This document shows, one piece after another, positions 1 through 8,475 of a stretch of 64,000 nucleotides of DNA. The notes beneath the pieces were generated by a model. The model was not told where the DNA came from and made no database searches. It saw only the letters and a list, made by a program, of their open reading frames with translations. The stretch spans positions 62,001 to 126,000 of the forward strand of contig NZ_BCRN01000012.1 in assembly GCF_001552615.1 (NCBI RefSeq), read 5' to 3'. A program made the translations under genes and the position numbers. Every line of letters begins with the position of its first letter. Positions within the stretch are counted from its first letter, which is position 1. Source of the stretch: Millisia brevis NBRC 105863. GTDB taxonomy: Bacteria > Actinomycetota > Actinomycetes > Mycobacteriales > Mycobacteriaceae.

Positions 1-128
1 TCGCCACTCCGGTCGGACGTATCCACTGGGCGGGCGCCGAGACCTCCGACGTCTGGAACGGCTACATGGACGGAGCCGTGCGATCGGGATACCGCGCCGC
101 TGCCGCGATTCTCGACGCCACCGCCTGA
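1..128 (+). CDS. Flavin amine oxidase, C-terminal end only
   Basis: Only the last 41 codons lie inside the window (reading from base 3, TGA at 126-128). The peptide contains [11 protein letters not shown] followed by [14 protein letters not shown]. This is the C-terminal FAD-contacting signature of flavin monoamine oxidases (IHWAGxE ... GYxxGAxxSGxR). The next gene, 27 bp downstream on the same strand, ends with an almost identical signature, so the two are probably tandem paralogues in one operon. Substrate cannot be inferred from so short a fragment. The family assignment is fairly safe; anything further would be guesswork. Confidence 0.8.
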   Translation, partial: ATPVGRIHWAGAETSDVWNGYMDGAVRSGYRAAAAILDATA

Positions 129-155
129 TCTGAGCCGAAACGAAAGGAATCCACC

Positions 156-1469
156 ATGCCTTCTGACCCCGCGCACGCCGACGTGGTTGTGGTCGGCGCC
201 GGCATCTCCGGTCTCACCGCCGCATACGAATTGCACCGCAAAGGAATCGACGTCATCGTCCTCGAGGCTGCGGACCGGGTCGGCGGCCGCGTCCTGGTCG
301 AAACAACCGCCCTCGGCTCGGCGGTGGACCTCGGCGGCCAATGGATCGGGAAGGGCCACCATCGGTTCGAAGCTCTCGCTGCGGAGTTGGGCGCCACCCG
401 GTACCGCATGCGCAGCCCGAAGATGCCGCTGCTGGCCGACGACAACGGCACGATCCGATTCGGCTCGCCCTCGACGCCGGCCGCGATCACCACCCTGCTC
501 GGATTCGAATTGGCCTCCCATCTGCCCGGCCGTGACACGCAGAACTCGGTCACCCTGCGGGAATGGCTGCGACGCGTCCCGACGGGTCGCGCGCGCCGCA
601 TGCTCGAGGTGATCATCGAGGTGACCTGCTGCGGGGATATCGACGACTTGTCGGTGACCGCGTTCCTGGAGTTCATCCGATATCAGGGTGGCCTGAATAC
701 GATGATGAAAAGCGCGGGAGGCGCGCAGGATTCACTGCTGGTCGAGGGGGCCGGGTCCCTCGCCTGCCGACTCGCCGATCGGCTCGGTGAGCGGGTTCAT
801 CTCAACCGCGCGGTGGGCGCCATCGACCGGAACGACACCAACCTCGTCGTCACGACGGGAACCACCACGATCACCGCGGACCGGCTCGTCATGACGGTGC
901 CGCCACCGATCGCCGCGCAGATCGAATTCCGGCCCGCACTTCCGGACAGCTATATCCGCCTGCACCGCAATACGTACATGGGTGCGGTGTACAAGGCGCT
1001 GGCCGTCTACGACACCCCCTTCTGGAGGTCGCGCGGCGAGGCGGAAATGATCCTCGGGGGTGAAACGGGCTTCGCCGTCTTCGATTCGTCGCCACCGGAT
1101 GGCCCCGGCCACCTGACCGTTCTCGTCGGCGGCCCCGACGCCCGCCGCGTCGGCGAGCTGTCGGTCGATGCGCGTCGGGTCCTGCTGCTCGAGCACCTCG
1201 AACCGCACCTCGGCGCCGATGTCCGCAACCCCGCGAGTTGGCACGACAAGGTCTGGCACCACGACCCGTTCGTCGGCGGTGGATACTGCGCCCTGCCGGC
1301 ATTGGGCACCCGCGAGGGGTTCTACCCCGTCGCACACGCGCCGGTGGGCACCATCCACTGGGCGGGCACCGAGACCGCATCGGAACACGCGGGCTATATC
1401 GAGGGCGCCATCGAATCCGCGCACCGCGTGGTGGACGAGATCGTCCGGTCGGGTCTCGGAACCCGCTGA
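156..1469 (+). CDS. FAD-dependent amine oxidase (flavin monoamine oxidase family)
   Basis: A 437-residue protein, a normal length for the family. Residues 9-46 form a Rossmann FAD-binding motif (VVVGAGISGL, then VLEAADRVGGRV, the GG doublet typical of amine oxidases). Residues about 400-432 carry the C-terminal FAD signature (IHWAGTETASEHAGYIEG). Known family members oxidise primary or secondary amines to aldehydes or imines with O2, giving H2O2; the substrate here is unknown. The ATG is preceded by AAAGGA at a good distance. No signal peptide is visible, so it is probably cytosolic. It follows the end of a paralogue by 27 bp, which suggests a tandem pair. Confidence 0.88.
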   Translation: MPSDPAHADVVVVGAGISGLTAAYELHRKGIDVIVLEAADRVGGRVLVETTALGSAVDLGGQWIGKGHHRFEALAAELGATRYRMRSPKMPLLADDNGTIRFGSPSTPAAITTLLGFELASHLPGRDTQNSVTLREWLRRVPTGRARRMLEVIIEVTCCGDIDDLSVTAFLEFIRYQGGLNTMMKSAGGAQDSLLVEGAGSLACRLADRLGERVHLNRAVGAIDRNDTNLVVTTGTTTITADRLVMTVPPPIAAQIEFRPALPDSYIRLHRNTYMGAVYKALAVYDTPFWRSRGEAEMILGGETGFAVFDSSPPDGPGHLTVLVGGPDARRVGELSVDARRVLLLEHLEPHLGADVRNPASWHDKVWHHDPFVGGGYCALPALGTREGFYPVAHAPVGTIHWAGTETASEHAGYIEGAIESAHRVVDEIVRSGLGTR

Positions 1470-1526
1470 CGTTTGTGGACGTTCACCCGCGGCAGGCGCG
1501 GGTAGAACTCCACGATCGGCACGGTC

Positions 1527-1566
1527 GGGGGTCCGGGGGTTGGGGGTTGGGGGTGGGGGTTAGGGG
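1527..1566 (+). repeat. Run of six G-tracts (possible G-quadruplex)
   Basis: On the plus strand, G-runs of 5,5,5,5,5 and 4 bases are separated by only 1-3 bases (tcc, tt, tt, t, tta). They lie between the amine oxidase and the converging DUF1801-like gene and overlap that gene's stop codon. Four or more tracts with such short loops fit the usual G-quadruplex rule. A role as a terminator or roadblock is inference. Confidence 0.7.
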
Positions 1567-1928
1567 TCGATCTGGGCGCGGCGGGTGCGGACCAGGGTGC
1601 GGATCGCCTCGTCGGAGGGCGGGGACTGCGGTTGGAAGCGGATGGTGCCCTTCGAGGTATCCGGGTCCTCGAGCAGGTCGACCACGGCGAGCACCGCGTC
1701 CCCGCTGAACGGGTACATCCCGATGTGTTTGCGTGTGCGCATCACCGACAGCAGCGGTTTGCCCGCATAGGTCAGCGCCGGCATGCCGTAGCCCTTGCCC
1801 TGCTCGGCCTCGGGCACCTCGGCGCGCGCGACGTCGTAGATATGCCCGATCACCACAGCGTCGCTCGGCTCGAGACCGCCGAGGTAGTCATCGATCGTTC
1901 CCACGTCTGCCATCATCGTCGCCATCAC
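1560..1928 (-). CDS. DUF1801-like (YdhG-type) small protein
   Basis: The longest reading starts at a GTG (1926-1928) and gives 122 residues; in-frame ATGs at 1923-1925 and 1911-1916 are also possible starts. The body resembles the DUF1801/YdhG fold: an N-terminal IDDYL segment, central GYGMPALTYAGKPLLSV, HIGMYPFSG, then GTIRFQPQSPPSDEAI and a basic end. These are typical features of the family, some members of which have been called iron chaperones; a biochemical role is not established. Cytosolic, no targeting signal. It converges on the amine oxidase gene, and its stop codon lies inside the G-tract element. Confidence 0.72.
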   Translation of the reverse strand: MMATMMADVGTIDDYLGGLEPSDAVVIGHIYDVARAEVPEAEQGKGYGMPALTYAGKPLLSVMRTRKHIGMYPFSGDAVLAVVDLLEDPDTSKGTIRFQPQSPPSDEAIRTLVRTRRAQIDP

Positions 1929-1991
1929 GGCGCCGGGTGGGTGGGACCGGCCATCCTCGGGCGGAGCCGAGGAAGCGGAGGACGGATGCGG

Positions 1992-2063
1992 AGCCCCCTG
2001 TCAGGATTGAACTGACGACCTTTCGCTTACAAGGCGAGTGCTCTACCACTGAGCTAAGGAGGC
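1992..2063 (-). tRNA. tRNA-Thr (anticodon UGU)
   Basis: Read on the minus strand, a cloverleaf of 72 nt can be folded. The acceptor stem GCCTCCT pairs with AGGGGGC (one G-U). The D-arm contains TAGCTCAGTGGTAGAGC. The anticodon stem-loop has loop CTTGTAA with anticodon TGT. The T-arm is GTCAG-TTCAATC-CTGAC. CCA is not encoded. TGT decodes ACA, hence threonine. It lies 111 bp from the start of a ThrE-family exporter on the other strand. Confidence 0.95.
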
Positions 2064-2174
2064 ACTCTCGATCGACCGCGGTCGATCGAGATCGTCGCAA
2101 GTGTACCGACCGTCGACGCCGCCGGACGGGGCCCCGGGCAGGGTGAGGACCATCTCCGTGACAGGAGCGCCGTT

Positions 2175-4034
2175 GTGAGCGATAAAGGCAAGGTACGGCG
2201 CTCATTCGAGCGCGACGCACACGACAATTCGGACGAGCGCGACGGATCACCCGGGGGCGCCGACCGAGAGAAATCATCCGCGCGGGTCGCGCACACATTC
2301 GGAAAGCTGAGGGAACGTTCGGTGGTCAGGGTTCGTCGATGGCGACGGGTTCCGGGGAGGATCGTACGGGGGGCCGCCGATCGGGTGACCGCGCGCAGGC
2401 CGGCGATCAGCGATACCCATCCGTTCACCCCGAGCCCGGTCCGACCGATCCCGCTGGCGGACGAAACCCGGGTGGCGGAGGTCCTCGATCTGGCGGTCCG
2501 CATCGGCCAGGTCAACCTCGGATCCGGGATGGGCGCCTCCGATACCGCGTCGATCGTCCGGTGGGTCGCCGCTGCCTACGGCCTGGCCGATCTGCAGGTC
2601 GACGTCACGTACAACTCGATCACCGCGACGGTCGACCGGGGCCCGACGAAGTCTCCGGTCTCCGCGATCCGGGTGATCACCTCGCCGGTGATCGACTTCC
2701 ATCGTCTCGATCTGGCGGACCGGTTGGTGCGGCGCATCCGCCGCGGCTCGCTGACCCCGCAGCAGGCGCGCACCGAACTCGACCACATCGCCGTCGCCGA
2801 ACATCCGCACCGGGCCTGGGTGGCCACCCTGGGCTGGGCGGTCATGGCCGCCGCGGCCACGATGCTGCTCGGTGGCAACCTGTTGATCGCGGGGATCAGC
2901 TTCGTCACCACGATCGCGATCCACCTGTCCCGCACCCGGTTGGATCAAGCCGGACTGCCGGTCTTCTTCCAGCAGGTGGTCGGTGGGGCGCTCGCCGCGA
3001 TACCCGCGTTGGTGCTCTACAACTTCGAGGACCGCCTGGGGATATCGGTATCGCCGTCGACGATGATCGCCGCCGGTGTCATCGTGCTGCTGGCCGGTTT
3101 GTCGCTGGTCGGCGCGGTCCAGGATGCGATCACCCGATATCCGGTCACCGCCGCCGGGCGCACGGTCGAGCTGGTGATCATGACCGGCGGCATCGTCGCC
3201 GGCGTGGCGGCGGCGCTGCGCCTGGCCGAGTTCCTGGGGCTGCGGATGCCGATCCTGGCGCAGGTGGCGCCGCCGGACCTGACCGCTCTGCCGGTCAAGG
3301 TGGTCTCTGGCGCGATCCTGTCGGCGGCCTTCGCGGTGGCCTGCTACGCGCACCGGCGCAGCCTCGGGGCCGCGGCTGCCGCGGGCGCGATCGGCACCCT
3401 GGTGCAGGCGTTGCTGCTGATCGCCGGCCTCGGCACGGTGGCGGCCGCCTCGATCGCGGCCACGCTGGTCGGCTTCATCGGCGGTCTGCTCGCCCGGCGG
3501 GCGCTCACCCCGCCGCTGATCATCGCGATCGCCGGCGTCACTCCGCTGCTGCCGGGTCTGGCGATCTACCGGGGCCTGTTCGCCCTGATGACCGAGCAGC
3601 ACATCCTGGGCATCAGCTCGACGATCTCGGCGATCGGTATCGCCACCGCCCTCGCGGCCGGAGTGACCCTGGGCGAGTGGCTGGCCCGCAAGACCCGCCG
3701 GCCGCGCATCCTGCGGCGCGCCTCCGAGGTCGCCGTGGCCGCGGCCCGCAGCCGACTGCGGGAGGTGCCGGTCCCCTACAAGCAGGAGGCTCCGCTGAGC
3801 ACGGGCACCCCGGCGCCCACGGTCGCGACGCAGTCGACGCCGACGCCCACTCCGTCGACTCCGTCGACCCTGCTGATGGACGAACCGGAGTTGCCCCCGG
3901 ACTCGGCGGATTCGTCGGGGTCGAAGCTGCCGCCCGGGGCCACCGCGACCGCCTACTCGGAGCACCCGTACATGCGCGAGTTGCAGGCGGCCGACGATCG
4001 GCGGGCACGGTCGGGATCGTCGCGGCGACACTGA
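2175..4034 (+). CDS. ThrE-family threonine/serine exporter
   Basis: 619 residues. After a basic N-terminus of about 100 residues, a soluble ThrE (DUF1212-type) segment follows (DLAVRIGQVNLGSGMGASDT, then VDVTYNSIT). From about residue 215 onwards there is a series of 9-10 hydrophobic helices covering the ThrE and ThrE_2 halves. A hydrophilic Pro/Thr/Ser-rich tail of roughly 90 residues (STPTPTPSTPSTLL) closes the protein. Characterised homologues in Corynebacterium export L-threonine and L-serine using the proton gradient, so this is probably an inner-membrane amino-acid exporter. GTG start with GGAG seven bases upstream. It ends just before a strong hairpin pair. Confidence 0.9.
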   Translation: MSDKGKVRRSFERDAHDNSDERDGSPGGADREKSSARVAHTFGKLRERSVVRVRRWRRVPGRIVRGAADRVTARRPAISDTHPFTPSPVRPIPLADETRVAEVLDLAVRIGQVNLGSGMGASDTASIVRWVAAAYGLADLQVDVTYNSITATVDRGPTKSPVSAIRVITSPVIDFHRLDLADRLVRRIRRGSLTPQQARTELDHIAVAEHPHRAWVATLGWAVMAAAATMLLGGNLLIAGISFVTTIAIHLSRTRLDQAGLPVFFQQVVGGALAAIPALVLYNFEDRLGISVSPSTMIAAGVIVLLAGLSLVGAVQDAITRYPVTAAGRTVELVIMTGGIVAGVAAALRLAEFLGLRMPILAQVAPPDLTALPVKVVSGAILSAAFAVACYAHRRSLGAAAAAGAIGTLVQALLLIAGLGTVAAASIAATLVGFIGGLLARRALTPPLIIAIAGVTPLLPGLAIYRGLFALMTEQHILGISSTISAIGIATALAAGVTLGEWLARKTRRPRILRRASEVAVAAARSRLREVPVPYKQEAPLSTGTPAPTVATQSTPTPTPSTPSTLLMDEPELPPDSADSSGSKLPPGATATAYSEHPYMRELQAADDRRARSGSSRRH

Positions 4035-4037
4035 CCC

Positions 4038-4104
4038 GGTCCGGGGCGATCACCGGACCCGAACAGCCGAAAACCCGGTGACTCCCGTACGGGGGTCACC
4101 GGGT
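4038..4104. terminator. Double-hairpin bidirectional terminator
   Basis: Two perfect or near-perfect stems stand between converging genes. GGTCCGG (4038-4044) pairs with CCGGACC (4053-4059). A 14-bp stem (4073-4086 with 4091-4104) has loop gtac. No U-tract follows, as is common for actinobacterial terminators. Confidence 0.8.
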
Positions 4105-4124
4105 CTCACGGTTTCGGGATCCGG

Positions 4125-4370
4125 TCAGGCGTCCGCCTGGGCCTTGCGGGCCGCGGCGTCGGCCTCCATGGCCTCGCGCAGGCTGCGCGGACGCATGTCG
4201 GTCCAATTCTTCTCGACGTACTCCAGGCAGGCGGCCCGGCTGTCCTCGCCGAACACGACCCGCCAGCCCTCCGGCACGTCCGCAAACGTCGGCCACAGGG
4301 AGTGCTGGTCCTCGTCATTGATCAGCACGAAGAAGCGGCCGTCCTCGTCATCGAATGGGTTGGTACTCAC
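4125..4370 (-). CDS. MbtH-like protein (orphan)
   Basis: 81 residues from a GTG start (4368-4370) preceded by AGAAGG. A longer reading is possible, but only this part shows the family. MbtH signature residues are all present: NPFDD, then [15 protein letters not shown] and NWTDMRP. MbtH proteins bind and activate adenylation domains of non-ribosomal peptide synthetases. No NRPS lies in this window, so its partner must be elsewhere or it has another use. It sits 163 bp downstream of an alpha/beta hydrolase gene on the same strand and may be transcribed with it. Confidence 0.93.
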   Translation of the reverse strand: MSTNPFDDEDGRFFVLINDEDQHSLWPTFADVPEGWRVVFGEDSRAACLEYVEKNWTDMRPRSLREAMEADAAARKAQADA

Positions 4371-4533
4371 GTAGCCTTCTTTCGCGGGCCGACGGCCCTT
4401 CGTTACGCCCGGCCCCGACGGCCGGCGAGTCGCACGATCGGTTCTGCAGTCTTCGGGCGTGGTGTCACGGCGCCGAACCCGGATCACCCTACCAATCGGG
4501 TTCCGCGCGCCGGAGCGCCACGGTTGGCGGCGA

Positions 4534-5349
4534 TCAGACCCCGGACGCGAGGAACCGCAGGATCTCCTGGTTGACCTTCTGCGGCTGCTCGAGATAGCCC
4601 CAGTGACCGACATCCGGAATCTCGACATACCGGGCGCCGGGAACCACCTCGGCGACCTCGCGGCCCAGATAGGCCGGAATCATGCGGTCGTCGGCGAAAC
4701 CGATCGACAGCAGCGGCACCCGGATGGCGGCGTACGCCGCGCGTCGGTCGAAGGCGTCGTCGAGGTCCATCTGGGCCCGCACCCCCGGCGGGGTGGGTCC
4801 GGTGGAGAACTCGAGCAGGTCCAGCCAATCGCGCGCGGTCACCGGGTCGCGCAGCGACGCGGGCGAGAGGTTCAGCACCGCACCGATCGCGGCCGAGTAC
4901 TCGGGCGGCAGTTTGATGCCCGCGTCGTAGACGGCGCGTTCACCGACACTCAGTGTTTTCTGCAACTCGTCGAGCCGGGCATGACCAGCCAAAAGTATGG
5001 CTTTCGACACCACATCCGGTCGACTCAACGCCAATTCCTGGACGACGCGAGCTCCCATGGAGGTGCCGATCAACACCGCCTTTTCGTCCCCCTCGCGCAG
5101 CAACTGAATCAATGCGGCGGTATCGGCGACCAGATCGTCGATAACCATTCCGCCGGCGGATTCGTCGCTCGGCGCGATACCCCGGTTATCGAAGGTCAGT
5201 ACCCGAAAACCGGCTCCCACCAGGGCGGGAACCTGGTGTAGGTGCCATACGCGGCCGGGGCTGCCGGTGCCCATGACCAGCACGACCAGCGGTCCTCGGC
5301 CGGAGATTTGGTAGTTGATACGGATTCCATTGACATCGGCCATCGGCAT
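4534..5349 (-). CDS. Alpha/beta-fold hydrolase
   Basis: 271 residues, the usual size for a single-domain alpha/beta hydrolase. The oxyanion region ([10 protein letters not shown]), the nucleophile elbow GTSMG (Ser97), an acid candidate Asp221 in FADDRMIP and His249 in PDVGHW make a full catalytic triad. The loop [10 protein letters not shown] is typical of haloperoxidase/esterase-like members. Substrate unknown. ATG at 5347-5349; a second ATG two codons later is also possible. No signal peptide. Divergent from the microprotein-otsA unit across 277 bp, and upstream of the MbtH-like gene on the same strand. Confidence 0.88.
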   Translation of the reverse strand: MPMADVNGIRINYQISGRGPLVVLVMGTGSPGRVWHLHQVPALVGAGFRVLTFDNRGIAPSDESAGGMVIDDLVADTAALIQLLREGDEKAVLIGTSMGARVVQELALSRPDVVSKAILLAGHARLDELQKTLSVGERAVYDAGIKLPPEYSAAIGAVLNLSPASLRDPVTARDWLDLLEFSTGPTPPGVRAQMDLDDAFDRRAAYAAIRVPLLSIGFADDRMIPAYLGREVAEVVPGARYVEIPDVGHWGYLEQPQKVNQEILRFLASGV

Positions 5350-5626
5350 GGGGGCGAGCGCTCCTCAACAATCGTGTTCTCGTCGTCCGGAGCAGCGCCG
5401 CGACACACGAGACCGCCCGGCTCCCCGGCTCATACGTCAGCCCCGTCGGACCTGGATCGCACGACGGAATTGGCGTAGCGGGCGGCAACTCCTAGAGTTG
5501 AAGAGTTACCCTACGCGACGCGCAGCGGGCGTGTGACCTCCCGAAAGGCCGGTTTCTCGTCCCCGCGACGACACAGGGACCCCCATCGTCGACAATCGAT
5601 GCTCGCACCGAAGCGAAAGGACTCGA

Positions 5627-5797
5627 ATGAGCCAGGCAACCCACGACAACGACCTCACCGACGACGACCTCGAACCGGTCACCGACGAGACCGCCTACCG
5701 GGCACAGCGCGTCGTCGCCGCCTACGCGCAGGATGCCGACGAGTGCCGCGTCCTGCTGTCGATGCTCGGCATCGGCGCACCCACCACGGCGGTCTGA
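5627..5797 (+). CDS. Small conserved acidic protein upstream of otsA (Rv3489-like)
   Basis: 56 codons beginning [17 protein letters not shown] and ending GIGAPTTAV. The ATG has AAAGGA upstream. The N-terminus is strongly acidic; the second half ([24 protein letters not shown]) can form a helix. Position (90 bp before otsA, same strand) and size match the small protein Rv3489 that precedes otsA in M. tuberculosis, as I remember it. Function unknown; a role linked to trehalose synthesis is only suggested by the conserved neighbourhood. Confidence 0.75.
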   Translation: MSQATHDNDLTDDDLEPVTDETAYRAQRVVAAYAQDADECRVLLSMLGIGAPTTAV

Positions 5798-5886
5798 CCG
5801 ACCGCCCGCAATGCCGTCCGCAGGACCGGCCGCGCCCTCGAGCTAACCTCGTTACGTCGGAAACCGGACGTCAGGGGGCACGAAGC

Positions 5887-7521
5887 GTGGCCGAGTCGGA
5901 AGGTTCAGCAATCGTGGGGGGTTCCGGGCGACCGGGAGGGTCGGCGCAGCCGGCGGTTCCCGACGGTGCGGCGGGATCGGATTTTGTCGTCGTCGCCAAT
6001 CGACTTCCGGTCGATATGCAGAAGACGGCCGACGGAATCGAATGGCGGCGCAGCCCGGGTGGTCTGGTGACCGCCCTCGAACCCATTCTGCGCAGCGGCC
6101 AGGGCGCCTGGGTCGGTTGGCCGGGCGTCGCCGATGCGGACGTCGAGCCCTTCGAGGACGACGGTCTTCGTCTCGTTCCGGTACCGCTGAGCGCCGAAGA
6201 GGTCGAGAACTACTACGAGGGCTTCTCCAACGCCACCCTGTGGCCGCTCTACCACGACGTGATCGTGCGCCCGATCTATCACCGACACTGGTGGAACGCG
6301 TACGTCGAGGTCAATCGGCGGTTCGCCGAGAAGGCGGCGCAGGTCGCCGCCCCGGGCGCCACGGTCTGGATCCAGGACTACCAGCTGCAGTTGGTGCCCA
6401 AGATGTTGCGGAAGCTGCGCAAGGACCTGACGATCGGGTTCTTCCTGCATATCCCGCTGCCGCCGGTCGAGCTGTTCATGCAGCTGCCGTGGCGCAGCGA
6501 GATCGTCGAGGGCCTGCTCGGCGCCGATCTGGTCGGCTTCCACCTGCCGGGCGGCGCGCAGAACTTCCTGATCCTGGCCAAGCGGCTCGGCGGGTACACC
6601 GTGTCCAAGAGCGCGATCACCCGATCCAAGCCGGGCATCGTGCAGGTCGGCTTCCGCTTCGTCCACGTCGGCGCGTTCCCGATCTCGATCGATTCCGGGT
6701 CGATGGACGAGGTCTCCCGGTCCCGCTCGATCCGCGAACGCGCGAAGCAGATCCGCAAGGAGCTGGGCAATCCGAGGAAGATCCTGCTCGGAATCGACCG
6801 CCTGGACTACACCAAGGGCATCGACGTGCGCCTGGCCGCCTTCCAGGAGTTGCTCGAGGAGGGTGAGCTCGACCCCGCGGATACCGTGATGCTGCAGGTC
6901 GCCACGCCCAGCCGCGAGCGGGTGGAGAGCTACCGGGTTCTGCGCGGCGAGATCGAAGGGCGCATCGGCCGGATCAACGGCGACTTCGGGGAGATCGGTC
7001 GGCCCGCGGTGCACTACATCCACCGCCCGATTCCGCGGGACGAGCTGATCGCCTTCTTCCTCGCCGCGGACGTCATGGTGGTGACCCCCTTGCGCGACGG
7101 CATGAACCTGGTGGCCAAGGAATACGTCGCCTGCCGCAGCGACCTTGGCGGCGCGCTGGTGCTCAGCGAGTTCACCGGGGCGGCGGCCGAACTGCGCCAG
7201 GCCTATCTGTGCAATCCGCACGACCTCAACAGCGTCAAGGATGCGCTGGTCCGCGCGGTTCGCCAGGACCGCGAATTCGGCCGGCGCACGATGCGCGCGA
7301 TGCGCCGACAGGTGCTCACCCACGACGTCGATCTGTGGGCCCGAAGCTTCCTGAGCGCGCTCGCCCGTTCCCGCGGGCAGGGAACCGAGGCCCATCTGAC
7401 CGCGCAGCCGGCGGACCCGAGCCTGCCCGCCGGGATCGAACACGCCGCGGTGACCGAACTGGTGGAGTACGTCGACGAGCCGGCAACGGTCGGACCGGGC
7501 TCGGAAGCCGGTGAACGGTAG
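5887..7521 (+). CDS. otsA: Alpha,alpha-trehalose-phosphate synthase (GT20)
   Basis: 544 residues from a GTG preceded by AGGGGG; upstream codons lack family similarity. OtsA joins a nucleotide-activated glucose to glucose-6-phosphate, making trehalose-6-phosphate in the cytosol. In mycolic-acid bacteria trehalose also carries mycolates. Family blocks appear in order: [60 protein letters not shown] and [14 protein letters not shown]. The first 30 residues and the last 50 are low-complexity additions. The downstream oxidoreductase gene overlaps its end by 11 bp if its first GTG is used. No phosphatase (otsB) is visible in the window. Confidence 0.96.
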   Translation: MAESEGSAIVGGSGRPGGSAQPAVPDGAAGSDFVVVANRLPVDMQKTADGIEWRRSPGGLVTALEPILRSGQGAWVGWPGVADADVEPFEDDGLRLVPVPLSAEEVENYYEGFSNATLWPLYHDVIVRPIYHRHWWNAYVEVNRRFAEKAAQVAAPGATVWIQDYQLQLVPKMLRKLRKDLTIGFFLHIPLPPVELFMQLPWRSEIVEGLLGADLVGFHLPGGAQNFLILAKRLGGYTVSKSAITRSKPGIVQVGFRFVHVGAFPISIDSGSMDEVSRSRSIRERAKQIRKELGNPRKILLGIDRLDYTKGIDVRLAAFQELLEEGELDPADTVMLQVATPSRERVESYRVLRGEIEGRIGRINGDFGEIGRPAVHYIHRPIPRDELIAFFLAADVMVVTPLRDGMNLVAKEYVACRSDLGGALVLSEFTGAAAELRQAYLCNPHDLNSVKDALVRAVRQDREFGRRTMRAMRRQVLTHDVDLWARSFLSALARSRGQGTEAHLTAQPADPSLPAGIEHAAVTELVEYVDEPATVGPGSEAGER

Positions 7522-8335
7522 GGCTGTGAACGGGGGGCGGGTGAACGCGGGATCAGGGGCGACGTCGCCGGATCCCCGAGTCGACGCGCAGGTGGTGGAG
7601 GTCCATCGACTGCGCTGGGATACCACGGTGATCCGATTGATCAGCACCCTGCCGGTACCGTTCTACGCCGGTCAGGCCCTCGAGGTGGAGACGCCGCACT
7701 TCCCCGGCGTCGTTCGCCGCTACTACTGCGCATTGCCCCCGTCGCTGGACGGCAAGCTGGAATTCCACGTTCGAACGGTCCCCGGCGGCTTGACCTCGGA
7801 GACCATCGTCAACGACGTGCGACCGAACGAGATCTGGCGGATCGGCGCGGCCGGAGGTGCGCTGCACGTCGATTCGTCCGACCGACCGGCGGTGATGGCC
7901 GCCGTCGGTATCGGGGTGGCCCCGATGCGGGCGATGCTGGTCGAACTCGCACAGCAGGGCGATCCGCCGGAGGTATTCCTCTTCTACGCCGATACCTTCC
8001 ATCGTGATCTGTACGCCCTCGATGCGCTCTTTCCCCTGCAACAGACCTTCGATTGGTTGACGGTTATTCCGATCGTCGATCGCGCCGGCGATCCGTCGTT
8101 GCCCGATCCGTACCACGATCGGTTGCGGGAGGCCCTGCAGGGCGATCCGGCGGCTGCGGTGGTGCTCGACCCGGCGGCGTCCGGCGTCGTCGTGGGGTCG
8201 ATCGAGCGGATACTGGCGTCCTACGAGGGCTTCCACGGTGAACAGGTGATGGTCGCCGGACCCCCCGAACGGGTGTCGACGATCGTGCGAGCGCTGATCG
8301 ATTCGGGCACCCCGCGTACCGCGATCAGAACTTGA
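7511..8335 (+). CDS. FNR-like FAD/NAD(P)-binding oxidoreductase
   Basis: Up to 274 residues. The core resembles ferredoxin-NADP reductase-type modules: a beta-barrel with YAGQALEVE and [10 protein letters not shown] (FAD contact RxY[CS]), then [16 protein letters not shown], the NAD(P) glycine motif, and a terminal [10 protein letters not shown]. No 2Fe-2S ferredoxin domain is attached, so a separate electron partner is needed. The start is unclear: GTGs at 7511, 7526 and 7541 are all in frame, and the last is preceded by a G-rich stretch. Overlap with otsA implies co-transcription. The physiological role is unknown. Confidence 0.75.
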   Translation: MNGRAVNGGRVNAGSGATSPDPRVDAQVVEVHRLRWDTTVIRLISTLPVPFYAGQALEVETPHFPGVVRRYYCALPPSLDGKLEFHVRTVPGGLTSETIVNDVRPNEIWRIGAAGGALHVDSSDRPAVMAAVGIGVAPMRAMLVELAQQGDPPEVFLFYADTFHRDLYALDALFPLQQTFDWLTVIPIVDRAGDPSLPDPYHDRLREALQGDPAAAVVLDPAASGVVVGSIERILASYEGFHGEQVMVAGPPERVSTIVRALIDSGTPRTAIRT

Positions 8336-8475
8336 CCCTCGCCACGTCCGGCGATGGTTGTGGTTTCCGAGCGGGATGAACCACCCCTATGATGCAGGCG
8401 ATGCATTACCGATAGTCGGATACATCCGAGTCGGGATCAGCATTTAAGGTCGGCATGAGGGGGTGTGGTCGACAT

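Noticed and set aside
2041-2063. tRNA-Thr as an integration site for a mobile island
   Set aside because: No integrase and no duplicated tRNA end are visible nearby.
2274-4031. Long open frame opposite the ThrE-type gene (minus strand)
   Set aside because: Arg/Gly/Asp-rich translation without domain similarity; an expected by-product of high GC opposite a real gene.
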